Position numbers and translations under genes: made by a program. The notes below the pieces were generated by a model. The model was not told where the DNA came from, did no database searches, and saw only the letters and a program-made list of their open reading frames with translations. DNA of 64,000 nucleotides, from contig NZ_CP017580.1 in NCBI RefSeq assembly GCF_001806325.1, positions 3,472,001-3,536,000 of the forward strand, in the 5' to 3' direction. Source of the DNA: Curtobacterium sp. BH-2-1-1 (GTDB lineage: Bacteria > Actinomycetota > Actinomycetes > Actinomycetales > Microbacteriaceae). Position 1 is the stretch's first letter; the number at the start of each line of letters is the position of its first letter. Below are positions 46,199 to 53,520 of this stretch, piece by piece.

Positions 46199-46208
46199 AC
46201 GGTACGCC
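46199..46208. promoter_or_regulatory. Divergent promoter with overlapping -10 boxes
   Basis: ACGGTACGCC reads TACCGT on the minus strand (46199-46204, seven bases from the ATG at 46191) and TACGCC on the plus strand (46203-46208, leader of about 16 nt with GGGAGG before the ATG at 46231). The TA is shared. Confidence 0.5.
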
Positions 46209-46230
46209 GGACGCATGGGAGGCTCGTCGG

Positions 46231-46872
46231 ATGACCCCTGCACACGCACTCGATGCAGCACGGCGCGCTGCCGGATTCCTGACGCCGGACGAGGTCGCGG
46301 CACTGGCGCCGGACGTGCTGGTCCTGGACCCGGCGTCCGTGCTGGTCGGTCGCTCGGTGGTCATCGAGCCGGGCGTCGTGGTGTACCCGGGTGCCGTCCT
46401 CGAGAGCCGGGGGACCGGGGCGGTCGTCGTCCGCGCGCGGGCGCGGTTGGGGCCGGGGCCGGTGACGGTCCTCGCGGACGGGGCGCGCGTCGAGATCGGT
46501 CGGGCGGAGCTCGGGCCAGGTCCGGTCACGGTCGTCGCGGTCGGTGCGGCCTCGTCCGGTTCCGGGAGTGCCGACGTGGAGATCGGCGCGGGTGCGAGGC
46601 TGTCCGGTGGCTGTCTCGTCGAGGGACCGGTGACGATCGGCCCCGGTGCGCAGGTGATCGGGACGGTCTCCGTCCGTGACGTCGTCCTCGGCGCCGGAGC
46701 CGACCGCCACGACCCGGACCCGGACCGGCGCGGCGCGGTGGTCAAAGGTACGGGGCGGGTCCACGGCGTCCGACTCGGAGCGGGTGACGTGGTCGTCGGC
46801 CGTGCCACGGTCTCCGGTGTCGAGCGCCAGCGGGCCCACCACCCGGACGCTCCGCGGTTCACCGGCACGTGA
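46231..46872 (+). CDS. Hexapeptide-repeat (left-handed beta-helix) protein
   Basis: A 213-aa protein. After a helical start ([23 protein letters not shown]), most of the chain is a run of short Val/Gly hexapeptide-like turns (VLVGRSVVIEPGVVVYPGAVL, GPGPVTVLADGARVEIG, GPVTIGPGAQVIGTVSV), the pattern of left-handed beta-helix acyltransferases and carbonic-anhydrase-like proteins. GPGPVTV occurs twice, suggesting an internal duplication. No catalytic His loop of acetyltransferases is evident. ATG with GGGAGG eight bases upstream. The last 14 bp overlap the 3' end of the convergent gene at 46859. Confidence 0.78.
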   Translation: MTPAHALDAARRAAGFLTPDEVAALAPDVLVLDPASVLVGRSVVIEPGVVVYPGAVLESRGTGAVVVRARARLGPGPVTVLADGARVEIGRAELGPGPVTVVAVGAASSGSGSADVEIGAGARLSGGCLVEGPVTIGPGAQVIGTVSVRDVVLGAGADRHDPDPDRRGAVVKGTGRVHGVRLGAGDVVVGRATVSGVERQRAHHPDAPRFTGT

Positions 46873-47782
46873 TCCCCGCCCGTCGGAGCTTCGCCCGGAC
46901 CCGCTCGGGATCCATCAGGTCCGCCCAGGTCAGCCGGACGACGGCGCGGACCTCGGGGAAGGACCGCACGAAGTCCTCGCGCTGCTTCTCCTGCCAGTGG
47001 GCGTCGGCGGTGGTGGAGCCGCCCAGCATCGCCGGGTCTTCGTACTTCCCCCGGCCGTCCACCTCGACGACCACGCCGGCCTCGGGGAACCAGAAGTCGA
47101 CGATCGCCGTGCGTTCCCCGGGCCGTCGGAACGTGTGCTGCTGTACGGGCTGCGGGACGCCGAGCTGCCGGAACCGGACCCGGCACACCGACTCCGCCGG
47201 CGACCCCGACAGCCCCGACCCCATCCCGATCGCGACCCCCGCCTTCGTCCGCCCCTTGCGCAGCGAACCCGCCTCGCGCTCGAGCTCCGTCGTGGTCGCG
47301 AGGCCGCGGCCGAGCACGTGGTCGACGACGGGGAGCGAGTGGATCAGCGGTCGTGACGCTGCCAGGTCAACCGCCGTCCGGGCCGCATCGGTCGCGGCGA
47401 TCTCGTTCGCCCGGGTGCGACCCGACGGCGGTCGGTGTTCGGAACCGTGTCGGACGAACCACGTCGTGACGCGGGTGTTCGGGGAGGTCGGATCGCACAC
47501 GTGCACCTTCGGTGGCCACGGCCCCACGAACGGCAGTCCGAGCACGGCGCACGCGGACTCGTGCGAGACCAGGTCGCTCGGGCGTGCGCGGTGGATCGAG
47601 GCCCGCACGAGCACGTGGTGCCGATGCTCGGGCAGGAGATCGTCCAGCGCACCCCGCTGCACGAGCACGCCGGGCCGGATCCGGACTAGCTGCCCACGGA
47701 CGACGGCTCGTTCGAGGTGCCGCCGTTCCGCGCTCGGGAGCCCGGTCGTGCGGATGATCTCGATGTCGTCTGCTCTGCTCAC
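46859..47782 (-). CDS. AbiEi/DUF559-like protein with endonuclease-type fold
   Basis: A 307-aa protein. The N-terminal third (IEIIRTTGLPSAERRHLERAV, LVRIRPGVLVQRGAL) resembles the winged-helix of AbiEi-type transcriptional regulators; the C-terminal third has AIVDFWFPEAGVVVEVDGRGKYED, the D...ExD core of DUF559/Vsr-like nuclease folds, followed by a basic helix (QREDFVRSFPEVRAVVRLTW). This architecture is common as singletons in Microbacteriaceae; function unknown, and no toxin or antitoxin partner is adjacent. GTG at 47782 chosen: a GACCCT -10-like box lies six bases upstream, and the longer frame runs into the repeats at 47880-48016. Confidence 0.8.
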   Translation of the reverse strand: MSRADDIEIIRTTGLPSAERRHLERAVVRGQLVRIRPGVLVQRGALDDLLPEHRHHVLVRASIHRARPSDLVSHESACAVLGLPFVGPWPPKVHVCDPTSPNTRVTTWFVRHGSEHRPPSGRTRANEIAATDAARTAVDLAASRPLIHSLPVVDHVLGRGLATTTELEREAGSLRKGRTKAGVAIGMGSGLSGSPAESVCRVRFRQLGVPQPVQQHTFRRPGERTAIVDFWFPEAGVVVEVDGRGKYEDPAMLGGSTTADAHWQEKQREDFVRSFPEVRAVVRLTWADLMDPERVRAKLRRAGITCR

Positions 47783-47879
47783 CGCCCCAGGGTCGCGCCC
47801 GCGTCGGCCCCGGGCGTCCGTGCCGCCGGATCCGTGGACACCTCCGGTCATCAAGCAGCTTGTGGAGGACCGAGGGTGA

Positions 47880-48016
47880 TCCGTGCGTGTACATCGACCG
47901 ACAAGACACTCGTCGATCGTCGGGCGTGATGTCGCTTCATGCACGTGCATCTCATGCGTGTGCAGGTTCCGACGAAGCACGCGTCGATCGACTCGCGCGA
48001 TGTCGAAACACGCGCG
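47880..48016. repeat. Tandem pair of 70-bp repeats (copies A1, A2)
   Basis: Two diverged copies with a 71-bp period: GCGTGT at 47885 and at 47956. Shared elements include GCGTGTRCA, CGACRAAG.CAC, GTCGATCG and ATGYACACG-like ends. Same family and orientation as the pair at 55717-55853. It occupies the gap between the DUF559-like gene and fliW. Confidence 0.75.
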
Positions 48017-48047
48017 GAACCCGGGGCGCGGCCGCCGCCGCCAGCGC

Positions 48048-48422
48048 TCAGCGCGCGGCGAGCTCCGCGCGCAGCGGCAGGTCCTGCTCCTCGAGGATGA
48101 GCTGCGCCCCGACCGACGTCCGGGCGTTCACGACGATCGGCGCGAGCAGGTTCACCGTGGTCCCGCCGTCGGCGCCGCCCGGGTTCGCGACGACGAGCAG
48201 CATCGCGTCCTCTGGTGCGGTCAGCCCGAGCCCGGCCGCCTGCTCGTCCGTGAGCTCCGGCGCGTACGACGGCAGGTGCACCGCGGCGTCGAGCACGAAC
48301 AAGCGCGCGTCGTCGCCCACGAGCGTGAAGAGCCCGTCGGCGCCGTCCACGGGCGTCAGCGTGAAGACGGGGGCGGGCGCCAGGCCGAACGGGGGGACGG
48401 CGAAGGTCAGGTCGATGCTCAT
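48048..48422 (-). CDS. fliW: Flagellar assembly factor FliW
   Basis: Binds flagellin and, in other bacteria, antagonises the translational repressor CsrA so that flagellin synthesis follows secretion. The 124-aa protein is a small beta-barrel with FAVPPFGLAPAPVFTLTPVDG, AEDAMLLVVANPGG-like core (PEDAMLLVV) and NLLAPIVVNARTSVGAQLIL, the family signature. ATG overlaps the flgL stop by 4 bp, so it ends the flgN-flgK-flgL-fliW operon. csrA, often the next gene, is absent: the following 265 bp hold only repeats. Confidence 0.92.
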   Translation of the reverse strand: MSIDLTFAVPPFGLAPAPVFTLTPVDGADGLFTLVGDDARLFVLDAAVHLPSYAPELTDEQAAGLGLTAPEDAMLLVVANPGGADGGTTVNLLAPIVVNARTSVGAQLILEEQDLPLRAELAAR

Positions 48423-49300
48423 CGGAGGTAGTCCATCAGGGTCGGCTGCAGGACCTTCGCGGTGACGGCGAGGGCTGCCTGGTAGTTGGTCTGCTGCACC
48501 TGCAGGTCGAGGACGGCCTTCGCGAGGTCCTTGTCCTCGATGCCGGCGCGCCGGTTCTCGAGCGACACGGTCGCGCTCTTCAGGGAGTCCTGCGCGGAGA
48601 GGGCCGCGGCGTGCCGGACGCCCACGTCGGCCTGGATGCCGCGGACGGTGCTGATCGCGGCGTCGACGTCGTTGATGCGGGGGTTCACGTTCACGCCGTT
48701 CTGCAGGTCGCCGACGATCGAGTCGATCATGGCGAAGACGGACGAGTTCCCCGAGCCGAACACCGCGGTGCCGGCGGTGTCGACCCGCACGGTGGTGCCG
48801 TCGCCGATCCGTCGGGTGACGTCGGTACCGGAGGACGCCCACCCGGTCGCCGGGTCGTACGCTGTGGCGGCGGTGGACGATCCAGCGAACACCGATCGCG
48901 TGCCGTAGGTCGTGTTCGCCCGGGACTCGAGCTCGGACTTGAGGGACTGGAACTGCGTGATGAACGCGTCGCGGTCGGTGTCGCTCATGGTGCCGCTGTT
49001 CGCCGCCTGCACGGTGAGGTCCCGCACGTTGTTGAGCACGGAGTACACGCTCGACAGGGCGCTGTCGGTCGTGGCGAGCCAGCCGGCCGCGTCGTTCGCG
49101 TTGCGGGTGTACTGCGCGGCGGCCGCCTGCTCCTTGCGCACCTGCATCGACGAGGCGGTCCCGACGGGGTCGTCGGACGGTCGCTGGATGTTCTTCAGCG
49201 TCGTCGCCTGGTCGGTGAGCTGCGCGAGCTTCGCGGCGCCGGCCTGCAGCCTGGCGCTCGCGGCCGTCATCGACATCTGGGTGGTCACACGGGTGATCAC
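48419..49300 (-). CDS. flgL: Flagellar hook-associated protein 3 (FlgL)
   Basis: Hook-filament junction protein, a flagellin homologue exported by the flagellar type III system. The 293-aa protein has the N-terminal coiled coil (QLTDQATTLKNIQRPSDDP, AADAAGWLATTDSALSSV-like NDAAGWLATTDSAL) and C-terminal coiled coil ending QQTNYQAALAVTAKVLQPTLMDYLR. GTG start with GGGAGGGG ribosome-binding site, three bases after the flgK stop; an internal ATG eight codons later is less likely. Overlaps fliW by 4 bp. Confidence 0.93.
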   Translation of the reverse strand: MITRVTTQMSMTAASARLQAGAAKLAQLTDQATTLKNIQRPSDDPVGTASSMQVRKEQAAAAQYTRNANDAAGWLATTDSALSSVYSVLNNVRDLTVQAANSGTMSDTDRDAFITQFQSLKSELESRANTTYGTRSVFAGSSTAATAYDPATGWASSGTDVTRRIGDGTTVRVDTAGTAVFGSGNSSVFAMIDSIVGDLQNGVNVNPRINDVDAAISTVRGIQADVGVRHAAALSAQDSLKSATVSLENRRAGIEDKDLAKAVLDLQVQQTNYQAALAVTAKVLQPTLMDYLR

Positions 49301-49302
49301 GG

Positions 49303-50724
49303 TCAGCCCCTCCCGACGAGTCCGACGCGGTTGATGATGGTGTCGAGCATCTCGTCGACGGCGGTCAGGACCCGCGCGGCGCCCTGGTACGCGTGCTGGT
49401 AGCTCAGCAGGTTGACGTTCTCCTCGTCGAGGTCCACACCGGCACTCGACTGCTGCTGCGTGCGCGCGTTGGTCAGCGCGAGTCCGGTGAGCGTCGATTC
49501 CGACGCGGCGGACCTGGAGGCGCTGCCCACCCCCGCCACGAACGTCGCCCAGGAGCGGTCGGCACCGTCGGAGGCCGCGCCGAGTCGCGAGAGCGCGTCG
49601 GTGAACGAGTCGTCGAGTTCCCCCGCCGCGTTCCGCGTCGCCAGGCCGCTGCCGTCGGTCGGGACGACGGCGAGGCCCTGGGCGGCCGGGACGCCGGCCG
49701 CGAGGGAGAAGAACGGGGTCCCGGTGGCACCGGTCGGTGTGGTCCCCGTGGCGTGCACGGCGTTGACCGCGCCGGCGAGCTTCGTCGAGACCTGGTCGTA
49801 CGACGCGGACGCCTCGGCGAGTGCTCCGCCGGTGCCGTTCGCCGTCGCGGGGGCGAGCAGTGAGAGGTTCCCGCCGATCGAGCCGCCGGACAGGGCGACC
49901 GCGCCGGCCGTGCCCGAGGTCCAGGTGAGGGTGACCGCGGCACCGTCGGCCATGCGCTGCCCGCCGCCGAGCGCCACGGAGCGGGCATCGGTGCCCTGCA
50001 CGATGGCGTTGCCGCCGATGAGGACGTCGACGGTGCCGTCGGTGTTCTGCCGGACGGTGCCGCCGGCCAGCGAGGCGATCTGCTGGGTCAGCTGGTCGCG
50101 CTGGTCCAGCAGCTCGTTCGCGTTCCCGCCGGACGCCAGCGCGGTGCGGATCCGACCGTTCAGGTCGGCGACCTGCGACGCGGCGTCGTTGAGCTGCTGC
50201 ACCTGGCCGTCGACGGTGCCGCGGACGCTCGTCCACTGTGCGTCGACCGCCTTCGAGCCGCTGGCGAGTGCGCTGGCGACGGTCTTCGCGGCGCCGATGA
50301 CGGCGCTGGCGGCACCGGGGTCGTCCGGGTGGCTGGAGAGCTCGCTCCACGAGGACCAGAACGCGTCGAGCTTGCTGGCGAGCCCGTCGTCACCGGGTTC
50401 GTTCAGCCCGTTCTCGAGCGCGGCGAGTGCGGTGGCGCGGGCGTCGGCGTAGGCCGAGGAGCCGGAGGCCACCCGCACGCCGGCGTCGAGCGTGAGGGAC
50501 GCCAGGCGGGCGATGCCGTCGACGGACACGCCCTGGCCCGCGAGCGCTGCGGTCCCGCGCATGAACCCGGTCTGGGCGGCGGGGATCGAGGACTGCGAGA
50601 CGCGCTGGCGGGTGTACCCGGCGGTTCCGGCGTTGGCGATGTTCTGCCCGGTGACGTCGATGCCGGCGCGGGCCGCGGCGAGGCCGGAGTAGGCGGTGGC
50701 GAGGGAGCCGAAGGTGCTGACCAC
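49303..50724 (-). CDS. flgK: Flagellar hook-associated protein 1 (FlgK)
   Basis: Junction protein joining hook to filament. The 473-aa protein has the rod/hook family N-terminus (TFGSLATAYSGLAAARAGIDV, GQNIANAGTAGYTRQ), a central variable region, and the conserved C-terminal helix VDLDEENVNLLSYQHAYQGAARVLTAVDEMLDTIINRVG. GTG at 50724 directly after the flgN stop codon is chosen; the longer frame overlaps flgN. FlgN is its expected chaperone. Confidence 0.93.
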   Translation of the reverse strand: MVSTFGSLATAYSGLAAARAGIDVTGQNIANAGTAGYTRQRVSQSSIPAAQTGFMRGTAALAGQGVSVDGIARLASLTLDAGVRVASGSSAYADARATALAALENGLNEPGDDGLASKLDAFWSSWSELSSHPDDPGAASAVIGAAKTVASALASGSKAVDAQWTSVRGTVDGQVQQLNDAASQVADLNGRIRTALASGGNANELLDQRDQLTQQIASLAGGTVRQNTDGTVDVLIGGNAIVQGTDARSVALGGGQRMADGAAVTLTWTSGTAGAVALSGGSIGGNLSLLAPATANGTGGALAEASASYDQVSTKLAGAVNAVHATGTTPTGATGTPFFSLAAGVPAAQGLAVVPTDGSGLATRNAAGELDDSFTDALSRLGAASDGADRSWATFVAGVGSASRSAASESTLTGLALTNARTQQQSSAGVDLDEENVNLLSYQHAYQGAARVLTAVDEMLDTIINRVGLVGRG

Positions 50725-50728
50725 GGTG

Positions 50729-51214
50729 CTACAGGGTCCCCTCGAAGAGTCGTGCGCCGTCCGTGCCCGTACCCGAGGTACCACTGGCGTCGTAGGTGGC
50801 GGCACCCGTGACGGACCCGGCGAGCGTCTCCTCGGTCGCCTGCGCGGCAGCTCGGAGGAAGCGGTCGTTCTCGTCGCGGAGCGCCCCGATCTGCGTGGTG
50901 AGCTCCACCATCGCGGTGAGGTGGGCGGCGAGGATCTCGCCCCAGGGGCCGTTCGGCGCAGCGGCGACGACCTCGCGCAGGGGTGCGTCGGCGGCGACGC
51001 CCCACTCCTCGGCGACCTCGGCGCTCGACGCGGCGCGCTCGAGACCGGTGCTGCGGAGGCGCTCGAGGACCTGCTCGACCTCGCGGCTGGCGTGCGAGAC
51101 CCAGCGGGAGCGACCGGCCGCGAGGAGCAGCTGTTCCTCCTCGAGCTTGAAGGTGAGCAGCTCGAGCAGTTCGCGTTCGCGCCAGAGCACGGCGGACAGT
51201 TCGTTCACGCTCAT
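50729..51214 (-). CDS. flgN: FlgN-type flagellar export chaperone
   Basis: A 161-aa, mostly helical protein with two heptad-rich helices (ALWRERELLELLTFKLEEEQLLL-type segment near residues 8-30, and VELTTQIGALRDENDRFLRAAAQ near 103-125), matching FlgN/FliT-like chaperones that bind FlgK and FlgL. Sequence identity in this family is low, so position before flgK carries much of the call. ATG with GGGAGGAG five bases upstream; an ATG ten codons upstream lacks a ribosome-binding site. First gene of the minus-strand flagellar operon, divergent from the sigma gene. Confidence 0.85.
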   Translation of the reverse strand: MSVNELSAVLWRERELLELLTFKLEEEQLLLAAGRSRWVSHASREVEQVLERLRSTGLERAASSAEVAEEWGVAADAPLREVVAAAPNGPWGEILAAHLTAMVELTTQIGALRDENDRFLRAAAQATEETLAGSVTGAATYDASGTSGTGTDGARLFEGTL

Positions 51215-51633
51215 CAGCTCCTCCCGGTGGGGTGTGTCGGTCATCCTGCGGACACCGGGACCTATCGGGTCGCGGGTGCCGGGCGTAAGCACCGACCGGG
51301 CGAGTGCGCCTGCCGGACACCATCCGCGCCTCCAGGGAATCACCCACATCGGGGGACAAGAACGCGCGTTCCCAGGCCGGGGTCCCCCCAAATGCCGACC
51401 GGGAAAATGCCCCCTCACCCCCGCTTTGGGGACGGTTGTGCACCCACTCAGGGCTTTGCCAGCCGATACATTCGAAGCGCACCGCGGGGGACACCCCGCA
51501 CCGCGTCGCAGGGACGCACGGTGCACCACCCGGAGGGACCCGGGTGGGTCTTCGGCGTACGCACCGGCCATCCGAGGCCGGCGTCTGCCGCGCCCACGGA
51601 CGGGTCAGCATGTCAGGCGACCAGGGGATCAGC
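51215..51633. promoter_or_regulatory. Divergent regulatory region between flgN and the FliA-type sigma gene
   Basis: About 420 bp without a gene. GCCGATAC at 51462-51469 (plus strand) resembles a sigma-28 -10 element, and CCCGATAG on the minus strand (51262-51269) could serve flgN. GAACGCGCGTTC at 51360-51371 is a 12-bp perfect palindrome that may bind a regulator. None has a convincing TAAA -35 partner. Confidence 0.4.
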
Positions 51634-52461
51634 ATGGACCGGAACGACCGCAACGCGATGATCGTGGAGCACCTCCCGCTCGTGGGCTACATCGTCGCCG
51701 ACGTGCGGGCGCGTGCCACGCACCTCGACCGTGACGACCTCGCCGCCGTCGGGTCGCTGGCCCTCGTCGCCGCGGCCGAGGCCTTCGACCCCGACCTCGG
51801 CGTCCCCTTCGGCGCGTACGCCCGCACCCGCATCACCGGCGCGATCGCCGACGACATGCGCTCCGCCGACTGGGCGTCCCGCGGCACCCGGAAGCGGATC
51901 CGCGAGACCCTCGCCACGCAGGAGGCGCTGTCGGCCCGGCTCGGGCGGAGCGTCGGCGTGCAGGAGATCGCGGACGCGATGGGCGTCGACCGCCAGACCG
52001 CCGCCGACGCCATGAGCGACGCGGCCCGGACCGTCTCGCCGATCGACGAGACCGTGCACGACACCCTCGCCGCGGACCTGCCGCTGCCGGGTGAGGACCT
52101 GCTCGAGGCCGAGAAGCGCCGCTACCTCCGTGCCGCCGTCGAGGCGCTGCCGGAGCGGATGCGCTTCGTGGTCGAGAACGTGTACTTCGGCGACCGGTCG
52201 GTGACCGAGGTCGCCGCCGAGCTCGGGATCACCCACTCCGCCGTGTCGCAGCAGCGCTCCGAGGCGATGCGCCTGCTCCGCGACGGACTCGCCGCGCACT
52301 ACGGGGACGACGGCGTCACCGTGGAGCCGGCCTCGAAGACCACCGCCGCGCGCCGCAGTGCGTACCTGGCACGGGTCGCCGCGAACGCCGCAGCCGGCGT
52401 GGCGCGTGCCGTGCAGGACGCCACGACGGTCACGACCGCACCCGTCGTCGCGGTGAGCTAG
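51634..52461 (+). CDS. fliA: Flagellar sigma factor (FliA/WhiG type)
   Basis: Alternative sigma factor of the sigma-28 group, expected to transcribe flagellin and late flagellar genes. The 275-aa protein lacks region 1 and has region 2 (IVEHLPLVGYIVADVRARATHLDRDDLAAVG..., with FGAYARTRITGAIADDMRSADW), region 3 (LGRSVGVQEIADAMGVDRQT) and region 4 with the helix-turn-helix SVTEVAAELGITHSAVSQQRSEAMRLLRD. A 50-residue Ala-rich tail follows. ATG at 51634 has AGGGGA ribosome-binding site; an ATG 24 bp upstream is also in frame. Divergent from flgN and immediately upstream of fliC. Confidence 0.9.
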   Translation: MDRNDRNAMIVEHLPLVGYIVADVRARATHLDRDDLAAVGSLALVAAAEAFDPDLGVPFGAYARTRITGAIADDMRSADWASRGTRKRIRETLATQEALSARLGRSVGVQEIADAMGVDRQTAADAMSDAARTVSPIDETVHDTLAADLPLPGEDLLEAEKRRYLRAAVEALPERMRFVVENVYFGDRSVTEVAAELGITHSAVSQQRSEAMRLLRDGLAAHYGDDGVTVEPASKTTAARRSAYLARVAANAAAGVARAVQDATTVTTAPVVAVS

Positions 52462-52492
52462 CCCTCGGCGGTCTCGTCGCACGACGAAGTCC

Positions 52493-52500
52493 GCCGATTC
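52493..52500 (+). promoter_or_regulatory. Candidate sigma-28 -10 element of fliC (GCCGATTC)
   Basis: GCCGATTC lies about 90 bp before the fliC start and shares the GCCGAT core with 51462-51469. No clear -35 element. Confidence 0.35.
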
Positions 52501-52590
52501 CCTAACGGCTCCGGCCAACCGGTCGAGAGTCACCCCTGTCAGCCCACGGACGGGCAGACGTACGACCCAGATTTCACGGAGGAAACCACC

Positions 52591-53430
52591 ATGGGTATGT
52601 CCATCAACACCAACCTCTCGGCACTCAACACGTACCGGAACCTGAACTCGACGCAGAACGACCTGTCGAAGTCCCTCGAGAAGCTCTCGTCGGGTCTCCG
52701 CATCAACCGCGCTGCCGACGACGCGGCCGGTCTGTCGATCTCCGAGGGGCTGAAGTCCCAGGTCGGTGGCCTCACGGTCGCCGCCCGCAACGCACAGGAC
52801 GGCATCTCCGTCGTGCAGACCGCTGAAGGTGGCCTCACCGAGACCCACTCGATCCTCCAGCGCATGCGCGACCTCGCCGTGCAGGCCGGCAACGACTCGA
52901 ACAACGCGGACTCCCGCACGGCGATCTCCACCGAGGTCACCGAGCTGTCCAAGGAGCTCACCCGCATCTCCCAGTCGACCAACTTCAACGGCATCAACCT
53001 GCTCGACGGCTCCGCCGGCACCGCAGGCGTCCTGAAGTTCCAGGTCGGCGCCAACGGCGACGCGGCGAGCCAGATCGACGTCGACCTGTCGGGCGCGAAC
53101 GTCTCGACCGTGGCGACCGCCGTCACCGGTCTCGACTTCACGACCGCCACCGGTGCGCAGACCGCGATCACCACGATCGACGCGCAGATCAAGAGCGTGT
53201 CGACGGCACGTTCGAACATCGGTGCCATCCAGAACCGCTTCGACCACGCCATCAACGTGACGAACGTGGCCAAGGAGAACCTCACCGCTGCCGGTTCGCG
53301 CATCACCGACGTCGACATGGCGGAGGAGATGGTCAAGTACACGCGCGACAACATCCTCAGCCAGGCCGGCACCTCGATGCTCGCGCAGGCGAACCAGAGC
53401 ACGCAGGGTGTGCTCTCGCTCCTGCGCTAG
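52591..53430 (+). CDS. fliC: Flagellin
   Basis: Filament subunit secreted through the flagellar export system. The 279-aa protein is nearly only the conserved D0/D1 coiled-coil domains: MSINTNLSALNTYRNLNSTQ and EKLSSGLRINRAADDAAGLS at the N-terminus, LTAAGSRITDVDMAEEMVKY and QANQSTQGVLSLLR at the C-terminus, with a short variable region (about 145-190). Small flagellins are common in actinobacteria and Gram-positives. ATG with GGAGG eight bases upstream; a second ATG two codons on is possible. A strong terminator follows, allowing high independent expression. Confidence 0.97.
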   Translation: MGMSINTNLSALNTYRNLNSTQNDLSKSLEKLSSGLRINRAADDAAGLSISEGLKSQVGGLTVAARNAQDGISVVQTAEGGLTETHSILQRMRDLAVQAGNDSNNADSRTAISTEVTELSKELTRISQSTNFNGINLLDGSAGTAGVLKFQVGANGDAASQIDVDLSGANVSTVATAVTGLDFTTATGAQTAITTIDAQIKSVSTARSNIGAIQNRFDHAINVTNVAKENLTAAGSRITDVDMAEEMVKYTRDNILSQAGTSMLAQANQSTQGVLSLLR

Positions 53431-53436
53431 CAGCGC

Positions 53437-53483
53437 TGACGCCGCCGTCCGGGATCGTTCAGGTACCCCGGGCGGCGGCGTCA
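53437..53483 (+). terminator. Terminator hairpin after fliC
   Basis: 17-bp stem (TGACGCCGCC-GTCCGGG with one G-T pair) and 13-base loop directly after fliC, before fliD. Confidence 0.85.
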
Positions 53484-53520
53484 CCCGCACCCTTTCCCCT
53501 CGTAGCGGCAGGAGCCATCG

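Noticed and set aside
47883..48431. An open frame through the A-pair repeats whose translation resembles one through the B-pair.
   Set aside because: The similarity follows from the DNA repeat itself; there is no ribosome-binding site and the frame runs antisense to fliW.
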